A stretch of 64,000 nucleotides of DNA from an uncultured Saprospiraceae bacterium (GTDB taxonomy: Bacteria; Bacteroidota; Bacteroidia; Chitinophagales; Saprospiraceae): NCBI GenBank assembly GCA_937928405.1, contig CALFWZ010000066.1, positions 62,001-126,000 on the forward strand. The letters run 5' to 3'. Made by a program: the position numbers and the translations under genes. Positions 46,940 to 55,571 of the stretch are shown here, piece by piece. A model generated the notes under the pieces. That model saw nothing but the letters and a program-made list of their open reading frames with translations, was not told the DNA's origin and did not search any database. Numbering within the stretch: the stretch's first letter is position 1; each line of letters opens with the position of its first letter.

Positions 46940-48037
46940 CTAAAACGCCTCTCCAAAAGTCAAATAAAATCCGCTGGTCTCTTTTCCAAAACCTGCATCA
47001 ATTCTAAGGTTTACGCGGGCCTTGGTGTCGAGCATAATGCGTAGTCCCAATCCATAAGTGTAATGCCATTGATCGTCAAACAAATCACCGACGGTAGCCC
47101 CTACCCTGCCAGTCGTCGCAAAAGCGGTCATTCCCAATCGCCAAAATAATGGACATCTATATTCTATTTGACCTGTAAAATATTGTTTGTCTCTAAAGCG
47201 ACCTTCTAAATATCCTCGCATTCGTTTGGTTCCTCCCAACAAAGATAGTTGATTAAAAGGTGGATTGCCTGCCGTTAGTTCGGAATATATTTGTGTGGCC
47301 AGTGTATGGTTTTTCGCTATTGGAAAATAGGCCGCAATATCTAAGTAGATTTTTTGAAAACTAAAATTACTCCCTAAAAATTTTTCATTAGCAAATAAAA
47401 CCATCTCTGCTAAAACGCCTTTTCTTGGGGTAAAAAGATGATCTCGGGTATCATAATTAATCACTAATCCTCCACCCGATAGTAAACCTCCTTTACGTCC
47501 GACAATAGTATTATCACTATCCAACAAACCATTCTCAACGACTTCTAGAATTTTATAATCATCCAACCAATATCTTACTCCAATAAACCAATTTTTATTA
47601 ATGCCATAAAGACCGTTCAGTCGAATCCGAGGAAAGTTAACATTAAAAATTTCGCGGTCCTCCTTGCGGGTATTATTACCATTCCCAAAATAAAAATACA
47701 CATAACGATAATAGCCCAATTCACCATAGAGTTTATATTTCTCCTGTTTTAAAAAAAGTTGAAAAGGTAGATAAGACAAAAACTGTTTGTTAAGCGTATA
47801 AGCAAATCCCAATTGAAACTGAGAGGGTCGAGCAGTATGATCTTGTCCTTTAAATCGGAAGGTAATATTGGTTGCTCCGCCAAATCCCCAACTGGTTTCA
47901 GGGGAAGAGAAGACGAGTGGAAGGACAATAAAACTATAATTTTTGGTGGTATCAGATACCGAATTCGTAGTGGCAGCGGAAACTTGACTGCCGAACACCA
48001 AACAAATAAGGATATATTTCAATCGACTAAGGAACAT
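46940..48037 (-). CDS. Omp85/BamA-type beta-barrel protein
   Basis: 365 residues with signal peptide (to about 22) and a 16-stranded-type barrel of the surface-antigen (D15) C-terminal domain. The L6-like motif is KRMRGYLEGRFRDK (family VRGF/Y). The protein ends in Phe after a strand. No POTRA domain is present, so it is a short Omp85-like protein such as those paired with lipases or of unknown transport role. Divergent from the sigma-factor gene. Confidence 0.85.
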   Translation of the reverse strand: MFLSRLKYILICLVFGSQVSAATTNSVSDTTKNYSFIVLPLVFSSPETSWGFGGATNITFRFKGQDHTARPSQFQLGFAYTLNKQFLSYLPFQLFLKQEKYKLYGELGYYRYVYFYFGNGNNTRKEDREIFNVNFPRIRLNGLYGINKNWFIGVRYWLDDYKILEVVENGLLDSDNTIVGRKGGLLSGGGLVINYDTRDHLFTPRKGVLAEMVLFANEKFLGSNFSFQKIYLDIAAYFPIAKNHTLATQIYSELTAGNPPFNQLSLLGGTKRMRGYLEGRFRDKQYFTGQIEYRCPLFWRLGMTAFATTGRVGATVGDLFDDQWHYTYGLGLRIMLDTKARVNLRIDAGFGKETSGFYLTFGEAF

Positions 48038-48180
48038 AAACGTAAAAAAGCAAAAAATACCTTTCTTCTGAGCATTACCTAGTCAATTATATCTTCAATC
48101 GTTAAAATTTAACGCTAAAGTGTTACTTATTAGACAGGTTTCGTTATGAAATCAAACGGTCTTTATGGCGATGCGATAGT

Positions 48181-48243
48181 CCAGAACCACCGTAAAAAAT
48201 AGCCCTGTCTGCCGGCAGATAGGGAACGACACGGTGGTTTTGG
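48181..48243. repeat. nested inverted repeat in divergent spacer
   Basis: Outer arms CCAGAACCACCGT (48181-48193) and ACGGTGGTTTTGG (48231-48243) are complementary with one mismatch. Within them is a second palindrome, CCCTGTCTGCCGGCAGATAGGG (48203-48224), of the GCCGGC family. It lies in the 379-bp spacer between the barrel protein and the sigma-factor gene. The remaining spacer is AT-rich. Confidence 0.7.
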
Positions 48244-48416
48244 GTTATCTTTTTAGCAATTTGCTGTTTGTTGCACTCGATAGAAGAGGGGAAGCATCAA
48301 ACAGTGAGTAACCAACAACAAACTAACCCCTAATCAGCATAAATAGTCAAAAATTATTCACTAAAAAAATTAACATTTTGCAAATAAGTCGTAGTCTTGT
48401 AAAAAATTTAGTGTTG

Positions 48417-48986
48417 ATGGAATCATCCCGTAAAACTGTTTCCCAGCAGGCCATGGAGGCCGAGTGGGACGAAATACAGGCGGCACAACGACAACCCGCC
48501 CTATTTAAACCGTTGTATAATCGTTACTACGAAGCGATTTTCCGATTTGTTTATCGCCGTACCAACGACGAGCACTTGTCTGCTGACTTAGTGGCGCAAG
48601 TATTTTTAAAGGCCATGCAAAAGCTCGGCAAATACCAATTTAAAGGAGTGCCTTTTTCAGCTTGGCTATACCGAATTGCTTCCAACCAAGTAACTCAGCA
48701 TTTTAGAGATGCAAAAAAAGACCGAACCGTCAGCATCGAAGAACAAAACCTGACTGATCTCGCAGAGGAAATGAAAACCACCGATAATGAGCAACTAAGA
48801 ACACTCCTTATCAAATCATTAGAAGATTTAAAACCACTAGACCTAAGTTTGATTGAACTTCGTTTTTTTGAACAAAGACCTTTTAAAGAAATAGCCGACC
48901 TACTTGAAATCACTGAAAGCAACGCCAAGGTAAAGACCTACCGCATACTAGAAAAACTTAAAAAAAATATTACAAAAAATATATAG
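48417..48986 (+). CDS. RNA polymerase ECF-type sigma factor
   Basis: 189 residues. Sigma region 2 (about 30-100: LYNRYYEAIFRFVYRRT, DLVAQVFLKAMQKLGKY, FSAWLYRIASNQVTQHFR) and region 4 (about 130-185: DLSLIELRFFEQRPFKEIADLLEITESNAKVKTYRILEKL). The -10/-35 recognition parts are both present. The ATG at 48417 is chosen; the TTG at 48378 would add 13 residues. It is followed 42 bp later by a membrane-anchored protein, the usual position of an anti-sigma factor. Confidence 0.9.
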   Translation: MESSRKTVSQQAMEAEWDEIQAAQRQPALFKPLYNRYYEAIFRFVYRRTNDEHLSADLVAQVFLKAMQKLGKYQFKGVPFSAWLYRIASNQVTQHFRDAKKDRTVSIEEQNLTDLAEEMKTTDNEQLRTLLIKSLEDLKPLDLSLIELRFFEQRPFKEIADLLEITESNAKVKTYRILEKLKKNITKNI

Positions 48987-49028
48987 CACTGGATTTAACA
49001 ACCCTTTGCTTATACCAAATCCTTGGAT

Positions 49029-50804
49029 ATGAAAAAAGATAATTACAAAATTAATCAAGATTTTAAACCCATCTCCAGTGAGCAGATCGAAACGCATAAA
49101 GATTTCGATGAACTCCTGAAAACGTTTAATACGGCTGCCCAACCTGAACCTACTCCTGAAATAACAGGAGTTCCTCGTCGCCGTTGGCTATATCCAGTTA
49201 TTGCGATGGCTGCAGCAGGTCTAGTTGGGGTTTTGATGATGGTACTCAATCCTGCTCCAAAAGCAGATATGACGGCCGAAGGCAAAGCTTATTTTGCATC
49301 TCAGCCGTTCATCAATCCACCTATTAAAACACTGAAGCCGACTTATCAGTCTCAATCAGTTGACGCTAATCAAGGTGGAACTTACGTGTACGAAAATGGT
49401 TCTACCGTGGTGGTTCCTCCTGCTGCTTTTGTTAACGGACAAGGGAACTTGGTAGAAGGTCCTGTAGAAATCAAGTACCGAGAATTTCACGACTATGTGG
49501 ATTTCTTCATCTCAGGTATTCCGATGGATTACGATTCTATGGGTACTCGTTATCAACTAGAATCAGCAGGAATGATCGAGATCTACGCAGAACAAAATGG
49601 AGAACGATTAACCATGAATCCAGGTAAAGAATTGGACATCAAACTGGTCCATGATATTTATGCGGCTCCTGGTGATCCACTAGATTTTAATATCTATCAT
49701 CTAGATACGGAACAACGCAACTGGGTCTATGAAGGTAAGAACAACTTAAAAATTTTAGCTGATCCAGATGCTATCGCTCCAGTTTCGGATGAAGCTCGTG
49801 CAGAAAAAAATCTTCAAGAACAATTACACGATTTAGAATATGAAGAAGAGCAAGAACTAGCTAAAATTGAGGCGACAATTCCTAAACCGGAGAAACTGTT
49901 AGCACCAGAAAAATCCAATCCCAGTGCACATGTTTTTGACATGAAATTTACTGAAGACATGATTGAGGAAGGTACTGCTGGTAACGACCTGGACGAACAA
50001 CGGGCAGCACTCCGAGATTTACAAGAACAATACGAGAATATCATGTGGGAAGTCGCCCCTAATCAGCCCAATTTTAACGAAAACGCCGCCAAGAATATCA
50101 ACTGGATGGATATGAAGCTACGCAAACTAAACAATCGTGATTACGAACTTACCTTGATTGGCAGTGCCAATCAAATGAAGGTAAAAATTAAGCCGGTACT
50201 GACGGAAGCGGACTATCAAAAAGCAATGGCAGATTTTAATCAATCATTTGCAAAATATGAAACTGCGATTGCGGATCGTGAGGAAAAACTTCAATCAGCT
50301 CGTGATGTCATCCTCCGTGAGATTGCAGAAAGAAAAAGAATCGCTAAGATGAATTATGATAAGCGAATCGCTACCTTAAAAGCGGAAGGTAAAGACAATA
50401 AAGTAACCGAAGAAATGATCAAGCACCGAGTGGTCAATAATTTTACTGCCACAAAACTGGGTATCTGGAATTGCGACCGTCCTCTCCCCCCTTGGTTGGT
50501 ACGTCTGGAGGCAGACTTTAAAAACGACCAACAAGAGTCCTTTAATTCCAACGTAGCGTTTTTAGCAGATCAAACTAAAAATACGGTTTCCAAGTTCTAT
50601 GCTAAAAAAGGAACAGAAGTACAATATAACCGCAATAGTAAAAAGCTGATGTGGGTCGTAACGAAAGAGAATAAACTAGCTGTGTATCGTCCAGAAAAAT
50701 TCAGCGATATTGGTAATAAACAACGGTCTCATACTTTTGTGATGGATGTGGTGGATCGTACGATTGAGACAGAAGAAGACATCCGCGAAATACTACAGTT
50801 TTAG
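49029..50804 (+). CDS. large single-pass membrane protein, possible anti-sigma factor
   Basis: 591 residues. A cytoplasmic N-terminal segment of about 50 residues, one transmembrane helix (about 53-74, WLYPVIAMAAAGLVGVLMMVL), then a roughly 515-residue exported region. That region has a beta-rich part (GGTYVYENGSTVVVPPAAFV), two charged coiled-coil-like stretches (about 255-290 and 400-455) and a final beta-rich domain. No known family was recognised. Gene order and topology fit an anti-sigma or signal-transducing partner of the sigma factor. The short N-terminal part would be the sigma-binding piece. A hairpin terminator follows at 50846. Confidence 0.7.
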   Translation: MKKDNYKINQDFKPISSEQIETHKDFDELLKTFNTAAQPEPTPEITGVPRRRWLYPVIAMAAAGLVGVLMMVLNPAPKADMTAEGKAYFASQPFINPPIKTLKPTYQSQSVDANQGGTYVYENGSTVVVPPAAFVNGQGNLVEGPVEIKYREFHDYVDFFISGIPMDYDSMGTRYQLESAGMIEIYAEQNGERLTMNPGKELDIKLVHDIYAAPGDPLDFNIYHLDTEQRNWVYEGKNNLKILADPDAIAPVSDEARAEKNLQEQLHDLEYEEEQELAKIEATIPKPEKLLAPEKSNPSAHVFDMKFTEDMIEEGTAGNDLDEQRAALRDLQEQYENIMWEVAPNQPNFNENAAKNINWMDMKLRKLNNRDYELTLIGSANQMKVKIKPVLTEADYQKAMADFNQSFAKYETAIADREEKLQSARDVILREIAERKRIAKMNYDKRIATLKAEGKDNKVTEEMIKHRVVNNFTATKLGIWNCDRPLPPWLVRLEADFKNDQQESFNSNVAFLADQTKNTVSKFYAKKGTEVQYNRNSKKLMWVVTKENKLAVYRPEKFSDIGNKQRSHTFVMDVVDRTIETEEDIREILQF

Positions 50805-50845
50805 TTTTAAGATATAAAGATTTTTATTTAAGATTCCGATTTCTT

Positions 50846-50878
50846 TAGCTCCTATTTGCTTCGTGCAGGTAGGAGCTA
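50846..50878 (+). terminator. terminator after sigma/membrane-protein operon
   Basis: TAGCTCCTA (50846-50854) pairs with TAGGAGCTA (50870-50878), with an inner TGC/GCA pair around TTCGT. A T-rich stretch (TAATTTTG) follows, 42 bp after the stop codon. Confidence 0.7.
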
Positions 50879-51016
50879 TAATTTTGTCGGCTATCTTTTC
50901 GACCTAATAATTGTTCTAGACTATTTTATATTTGGAGAAATCGTTTATTGCTAATTAGTTTTTTCCTAATAAAACAAGGAAGTTGTTTTAGTAACCTTTT
51001 TTCGATAGCTTTCAAT

Positions 51017-51042
51017 ATTATTAAACGAAGTTGTTTAATAAT
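51017..51042. repeat. 10-bp hairpin just upstream of small membrane gene
   Basis: ATTATTAAAC (51017-51026) and GTTTAATAAT (51033-51042) are a perfect stem with loop GAAGTT, 20 bp before the ATG at 51062. It includes the GAAGTTGTTTAA leader motif seen elsewhere. It could be a leader hairpin affecting translation. Confidence 0.45.
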
Positions 51043-51061
51043 TCAAAAATCACATTCTACG

Positions 51062-51391
51062 ATGATCACCTTAGCGAATTTTTATTTCCTATTCTTTATC
51101 CTTTGTGGTCTTCCTGTTATCGTCTATCCAATGGTCTTAATAGCCAACATCATGTCTTTCGCTGGACATCGCTCAAAAAATACTCCTAAACTCACGGTTT
51201 TTATGATGAAGCTTTTTCTTTGGTCAACCACGTTTTATCCTATTACTTATTTCTTTGCACTTTACAAGTATAAAAACACCTCTGAAGAAGCGCATTATTT
51301 TTGGGCAGGACTTGTCTTGCTACATTTAGTTTTCATCTTTATCGGATTTAAAGGTTGGACGATGACAGAAAAGAAAAAGGTAAAAGCATAA
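51062..51391 (+). CDS. small membrane protein, unknown
   Basis: 109 residues with three hydrophobic helices (about 1-28, 43-62 and 78-98) and a basic Lys-rich tail. No domain was recognised. The ATG at 51062 (MITLANFYFLFF) is chosen because a longer frame upstream crosses the hairpin at 51017-51042 and is not conserved-looking. Confidence 0.6.
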   Translation: MITLANFYFLFFILCGLPVIVYPMVLIANIMSFAGHRSKNTPKLTVFMMKLFLWSTTFYPITYFFALYKYKNTSEEAHYFWAGLVLLHLVFIFIGFKGWTMTEKKKVKA

Positions 51392-51527
51392 ACTAAACTC
51401 GTTCAAAACATCTCCCTGACGACAAACCAGTTATTATCCTTCGTATTTCTGGACGTTGATAAACTTTTTCTTAAGCAAAATCATGTAGATTCGTCCATTG
51501 AAATTCTCTAAAAATAAATATCAGAAC

Positions 51528-52313
51528 ATGAAAAACCTACTTTTCTTTTTTGCCTTATCTTGCTTTGTCTTTTCTTGCCAACAAGCTCCAGCAGTGAAAG
51601 ATGTCGCAAAAGGTGCTATGACAGCAGCACCCGCTATTGATTATCCAGATGATTTAGACAAAGTCTTTGACAATCACGGATCCCTTTCAAAATGGAAAAA
51701 GATGAAAGAACTTACTTTTGAAATTGTCAAAGAAGATGGCAATGAAAAAACCATAACAGACCTAATTAGTCGACGAGAGCGAATTGAGAATAGTAAGGCA
51801 ATTACAGGATACGATGGCAAAAACTATTGGGTAGTAGCAGATAGCACTTATAAAGGCAATCCGAAATTTTATACCAACCTAATGTTTTACTTTTATGCGA
51901 TGCCTTTTGTTTTAGCGGATGATGGAATCAAATACACCAAGGCCGATAATTTGACTTTTGAAGATATCACCTATCCTGGTTATAAAATATCTTATAATGA
52001 CGGCGTTGGTCTCAGTCCTAAAGATGAATACTTTATCCACTATCATCCAGAAACCTACGAGATGGCTTGGTTGGGATATACGGTTACGTTTAAAAGTGGC
52101 GAAAAGAGTGAAAGAATCAGTTGGATAAGATATAATGATTGGAAAAATTATGATGGATTCAAATTACCTGCTAGTCTTAGTTGGTATAAAACAGAAAACA
52201 ACCTACCAACAGAATTAAGAAATACTCGAGAGTTTGCGGGAATAAAAGTGGCGAAACAAGCATCTCCAGCAGGAACGTTTAAGATGCCGGAAGGTGCTAA
52301 GGTGGTGGACTAG
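51528..52313 (+). CDS. lipoprotein of unknown function
   Basis: 261-residue lipoprotein (MKNLLFFFALSCFVFSC, Cys near 17). The mature part (DYPDDLDKVFDNHGSLSKWKKMKELTFEI ...) resembles the DUF6503/LolA-like outer-membrane lipoprotein-sorting pattern: a curved beta-sheet with a H-G-x-x-x-W-x-x-M-K-x-L-x-F opening. A role in lipid or lipoprotein handling is only a guess. It is followed by a long hairpin element. Confidence 0.65.
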   Translation: MKNLLFFFALSCFVFSCQQAPAVKDVAKGAMTAAPAIDYPDDLDKVFDNHGSLSKWKKMKELTFEIVKEDGNEKTITDLISRRERIENSKAITGYDGKNYWVVADSTYKGNPKFYTNLMFYFYAMPFVLADDGIKYTKADNLTFEDITYPGYKISYNDGVGLSPKDEYFIHYHPETYEMAWLGYTVTFKSGEKSERISWIRYNDWKNYDGFKLPASLSWYKTENNLPTELRNTREFAGIKVAKQASPAGTFKMPEGAKVVD

Positions 52314-52400
52314 CAGATAACCTTGTTTAAGAAACGACTATGTATCATCCTTAATTTCGCGTCATCATTTAATCTGAAGGTTTACACCTGAACGCAGCGT

Positions 52401-52494
52401 TTTTTTTGCTAGTTGGCCAATTGGCTTTTAACTAGTTAGCCCTCTTTTCACCTAAAAGAAGGCTAACTAGCTAACTGGCCAACCGGCAAAAAAA
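52401..52494. repeat. long hairpin element between convergent genes (copy 2)
   Basis: The left arm, from T7-GCTAGTTGGCC to TAGTTAGCCCTCTTTT (52401-52447), is complementary to the right arm AAAAGAAGGCTAACTAG to GGCCAACCGGC-A7 (52454-52494), with a few mismatches and a bulge. It shares the GTTGGCC and CCTCTTTT cores with the element at 16238-16404, and an outer AATTCGGGAT (52507-52516) occurs in the same relative place. It sits between two convergent lipoprotein genes and is probably a bidirectional terminator. Confidence 0.75.
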
Positions 52495-52562
52495 GCCCAT
52501 ACAAATAATTCGGGATAAATTCCTCCTACGCTTAGGATTTACTATAAAAATAAACACCATCC

Positions 52563-53360
52563 TCACTTCCTAAAACTAAGCAAATTCTTTCCTTTATAAT
52601 TGGCAATATAAAGCAAATCACCTTCTACTAAAATATCTGTGGGTTTGTTGATTCCTTCGGTAAATATCTGTTTCCGTACTCCTTCATGATCATAACTGAG
52701 TACTCGATCGTTTTCAAAATCCGTAATAAAAATTTCGTCTGGCGTGGCAAATATTCCAGTAGCTGCGTTGATCTTATCTTCCGTTCCGATAACTTGGAGC
52801 GAACTTCCTTTTTTATCAAAAACCTGAATTCGGTTATTATAGGCATCGGCTACAAATATTTTATCACTTCCAATATGAATATCCGTAGGATAATAAAATT
52901 CACCCGCGGCTTTTCCTTCCTTACCAATGGAGTTCCAATTTTTTCCATCAAAAAATAAAATCCGATGATTATAAAAATCGGCGATGGCTATTTCTTGCTG
53001 ATAAAAATCAATCCCTGCGGGCGCATCTAAGCTATCTGGAATAGTAAGAATGGTTCTCTCACCATTTTCCAATTTTACAATATTATCTGAACCATATTCA
53101 GGAATGTATACCGCCGTTCCATCATTTCCCAGATGCATGGGTCGTTCAAAATCGTTAATGGTTGTTAGAATTTCTCCTTGCAAACTCACTTTCACCACTT
53201 GATTATGATCTCCATCTGAAATCCAGAAGTGCCCGTCTTGTATCGTCAAACCAATAGGCGTAATCTCTCCAAGGTCCATATTCCCTACTGGTTTCCACTC
53301 ATCAGATGAATGGCTACAACCAGCTAAAAAGGCCAAGAGACCGATATATAAATATTTCAT
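52563..53360 (-). CDS. NHL-repeat lipoprotein
   Basis: 265 residues, lipobox LAGC (Cys near 15), then a six-bladed NHL-type propeller. Repeats with the ADxxNxRIxxF pattern are visible (IADFYNHRILFFDGKNW, VADAYNNRIQVFDKKGS, ITDFENDRVLSYDHEGV). It is probably a periplasmic or surface binding protein; no catalytic residues are evident. It lies downstream of the HMA gene behind a terminator-like hairpin. Confidence 0.82.
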   Translation of the reverse strand: MKYLYIGLLAFLAGCSHSSDEWKPVGNMDLGEITPIGLTIQDGHFWISDGDHNQVVKVSLQGEILTTINDFERPMHLGNDGTAVYIPEYGSDNIVKLENGERTILTIPDSLDAPAGIDFYQQEIAIADFYNHRILFFDGKNWNSIGKEGKAAGEFYYPTDIHIGSDKIFVADAYNNRIQVFDKKGSSLQVIGTEDKINAATGIFATPDEIFITDFENDRVLSYDHEGVRKQIFTEGINKPTDILVEGDLLYIANYKGKNLLSFRK

Positions 53361-53388
53361 TTTTTTATTTTTTTAGAAACTGTTTAAA

Positions 53389-53424
53389 AGGAACTGCTTC
53401 AATTCATTGCTCAAAGCAGTTCCT
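53389..53424 (-). terminator. hairpin between HMA and NHL genes
   Basis: AGGAACTGCTT (53389-53399) and AAGCAGTTCCT (53414-53424) form an 11-bp perfect stem with a 14-nt loop. On the minus strand it is followed by TTTTAAACAGTTTCT. It ends or attenuates transcription from the HMA gene before the NHL gene. Confidence 0.65.
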
Positions 53425-53436
53425 AATAATTAGAAT

Positions 53437-54066
53437 TTATTGTACACGCTCATAATGACAACAGCCAGGCAATGCCTTATAAACTGTATCTTCTGCTTTT
53501 GCAGTTTTGGTATCGTGTCCTGATTTAGCGATGGCTTGCTCCACCATTTCCTGCGTTACGCCCGCAGTGGCTTTGATCGTCACCAACTTAGAATCTTTGT
53601 CCCATACCGCTGATTGAACGCCATCCATTTTCATAGCCGTATTTTCGATACGCGCCTGACACATCCCGCAATTACCGGCCACAAAAAATTCTAAGGTTTG
53701 CATGTCTGTTCCATCGGCTACAGCCTTTGTTTTATGATCAACCGCTTCCACCGTTCCATCTCCTCTTTGGATAGAAACAGCTACTGGCGTATATCCAGCT
53801 TTTTCTACCTGTTTTTCTACCTGTACAATCGTCAATGCTTTTTTCGCAGGGTATTCAAAATTCATCATCCCAGTTTCCATTTCGATTTTTACTTTTTTAA
53901 TCCCTTTTAATTCTTTAAATTTTTTCTCTAATCCATAAGCACAAAACGGACAACCGAGTCCTTCTACCTGAACGGTAAATTGATCGACATCTTTTGACTG
54001 ACCGTAAATGGGATTTGTAATTCCTGTAAAGAGGAAGGCGATAAATACTATTATGATATTTTTCAT
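53437..54066 (-). CDS. exported double heavy-metal-associated (HMA) protein
   Basis: 209 residues with signal peptide (to about 23) and two HMA domains: one at about 28-98 with Cys39 and Cys42 (CPFC), one at about 122-195 with Cys133 and Cys136 (CGMC). A CC pair (LPGCCHYE) follows near the C terminus. This is a periplasmic metal-binding protein, most likely for copper or a similar soft metal. The linker between the domains carries no P-type ATPase segment, so it is a free metallochaperone or sensor. Confidence 0.88.
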   Translation of the reverse strand: MKNIIIVFIAFLFTGITNPIYGQSKDVDQFTVQVEGLGCPFCAYGLEKKFKELKGIKKVKIEMETGMMNFEYPAKKALTIVQVEKQVEKAGYTPVAVSIQRGDGTVEAVDHKTKAVADGTDMQTLEFFVAGNCGMCQARIENTAMKMDGVQSAVWDKDSKLVTIKATAGVTQEMVEQAIAKSGHDTKTAKAEDTVYKALPGCCHYERVQ

Positions 54067-54193
54067 TTTAATTAATTTTTAAGTTTAAAAATTGCCACAA
54101 AGGCACGAAGTCACAAAGGAATTTTTCTTACAAAAAATTTTACCTTTTTAATGGCTAAATAATTTATTATTTTGTTCTGTATCCAGTAATGTT

Positions 54194-54970
54194 TTAAAAA
54201 ACATATCTCGTTCCTAGAAAGACACTAAATTTTCGTCTTTCGACTTCTGAAATATCTTGTACTAAAGGAAATTGGATAGCGGCTTCCACCGTTACGCGTC
54301 CTTTCGCATACTGAATTCCTTGCGCGTATAACAACATATATTCTTCTATCACTGGAAACCAGCTACTCTGATATTCGAAGTATAAATTGATTTGTTTAAC
54401 AGGGTATACGGATGGTAAAAGCGGCAAGCCAAAACCAAGTTTATAACGAAGTTCATCCAGATCATTGGATGGACTAAGGTTGAAACCAAGTTCGTTGGAA
54501 ATACCGTATTTGATGGATTCATAACCTGCTACGATTCCCAAATAACCATGATAATTTCCGGTACTAATTCCGTCAATATCTAAGGCTTTTCCCGTAGGCA
54601 AAGTTTGCAAAGTCTTAGCGACCATCCGGAAGGTTTTACCCATTCCATCTTTTCGATAAAACTGATATTTGGCCAATAACTCCACGTCTCCTAGGGTTTG
54701 TCCGCTATTCCCATTCTGAAAATGATAAGAAACCAAAGGAAGATGGACCGCCACCAAAGAATTGGAGGTTGGCAAATAATGCATCATAACGGGAGCTTTG
54801 ACAAAAGTCCCTCTATTTGTTTTTCTAATTTCAGTCAATGATTTTATGATCCAACTTTTTGATCCCAGCATAATCGGCTTATCAGCCGTAATTGGAGGAC
54901 CTTGCGCAGCAGTCTGAATGCTACCCATCAACAGGAGTAATAAAACCACCAACCAATGTTGGTTTTGCAT
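54194..54970 (-). CDS. predicted outer-membrane beta-barrel protein
   Basis: 258 residues with signal peptide (to about 23) and regularly spaced amphipathic strands ending in RYVF, as in 10-12-stranded barrels. Sequence such as DVELLAKYQFYRKDG resembles the MetA/phenol-degradation-type transporter family. It lies within a metal-handling neighbourhood (HMA protein downstream, HYC protein upstream) and might be a channel for that function. No close family assignment. Confidence 0.6.
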   Translation of the reverse strand: MQNQHWLVVLLLLLMGSIQTAAQGPPITADKPIMLGSKSWIIKSLTEIRKTNRGTFVKAPVMMHYLPTSNSLVAVHLPLVSYHFQNGNSGQTLGDVELLAKYQFYRKDGMGKTFRMVAKTLQTLPTGKALDIDGISTGNYHGYLGIVAGYESIKYGISNELGFNLSPSNDLDELRYKLGFGLPLLPSVYPVKQINLYFEYQSSWFPVIEEYMLLYAQGIQYAKGRVTVEAAIQFPLVQDISEVERRKFSVFLGTRYVF

Positions 54971-54998
54971 GATTTAAATTTACTGTATAAATAAAACC

Positions 54999-55017
54999 CC
55001 GTTTGCTAAACAAACGG
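54999..55017 (-). terminator. terminator of the HYC_CC_PP gene
   Basis: CCGTTTG (54999-55005) pairs with CAAACGG (55011-55017) around CTAAA. On the minus strand it is followed by GGGGTTTTATTTAT. Confidence 0.65.
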
Positions 55018-55050
55018 ATGATTGTTCTCGCTAATCAAATACAGTAAAGG

Positions 55051-55542
55051 CTATAAGAGGAAAGACTGAATAAGAACGGGTATGTCCTGATCCAGCAAGG
55101 GAGGAATATAGTTTAGATGAGGAATGATAAGGTTCGCAAGGTCAAGGGTTTGATCTGCGTAAAAGACCGCTACGAAAGCGGAAAGAAAGCTAATATTTGT
55201 TTCAGTCAACTGCTCGGATACGGCTTTTTGGGTATCCATATCAGGAGCAACCTTCATACTCTTGTTAGAACAACAATTTTTTTCGGAATCCTCCGCTTTT
55301 GCCATCTTGGGTTTTGCGGAATGACAGGTGGAACTTCCCGAAGCAAGTTTGGAACAAGTCTTTTGGCAATGATTTTTCTCCGCTTTAGCATGACAAGACG
55401 CTGCGGTACCAAACAGGCTAAAACTCTTGAGATTTCCCTGACAAAAATGAAGATCAATAGAAAAGCCAGTTGAGGACAGCAGCAACATAAATGCCATCAA
55501 CAAAGAGGTAATTTTCGCTATTTTTCTAATTTTTATCACCAT
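55051..55542 (-). CDS. HYC_CC_PP family Cys/His-rich protein
   Basis: 163 residues with one N-terminal membrane/signal segment (SLLMAFMLLLSSTGFSIDLHFC), a Cys/His/Lys-rich middle (C-H-C-C-H-C spacing, ending KNCCSNKS) and a C-terminal NYIPPLLDQDIPVLIQSFLL. This matches the HYC_CC_PP family of Bacteroidota, which is often found near metal efflux and HMA genes. A role in binding or sensing copper-like metals is inferred. Confidence 0.82.
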   Translation of the reverse strand: MVIKIRKIAKITSLLMAFMLLLSSTGFSIDLHFCQGNLKSFSLFGTAASCHAKAEKNHCQKTCSKLASGSSTCHSAKPKMAKAEDSEKNCCSNKSMKVAPDMDTQKAVSEQLTETNISFLSAFVAVFYADQTLDLANLIIPHLNYIPPLLDQDIPVLIQSFLL

Positions 55543-55571
55543 GTAAAGATAACGGTTTTTTTAATTAAATA

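Noticed and set aside
51225-51240. Fourth copy of the TTGGTCAACCAA operator
   Set aside because: Only TTGGTCAACCA matches, and it lies inside a coding region away from any start, so chance is the simpler explanation.
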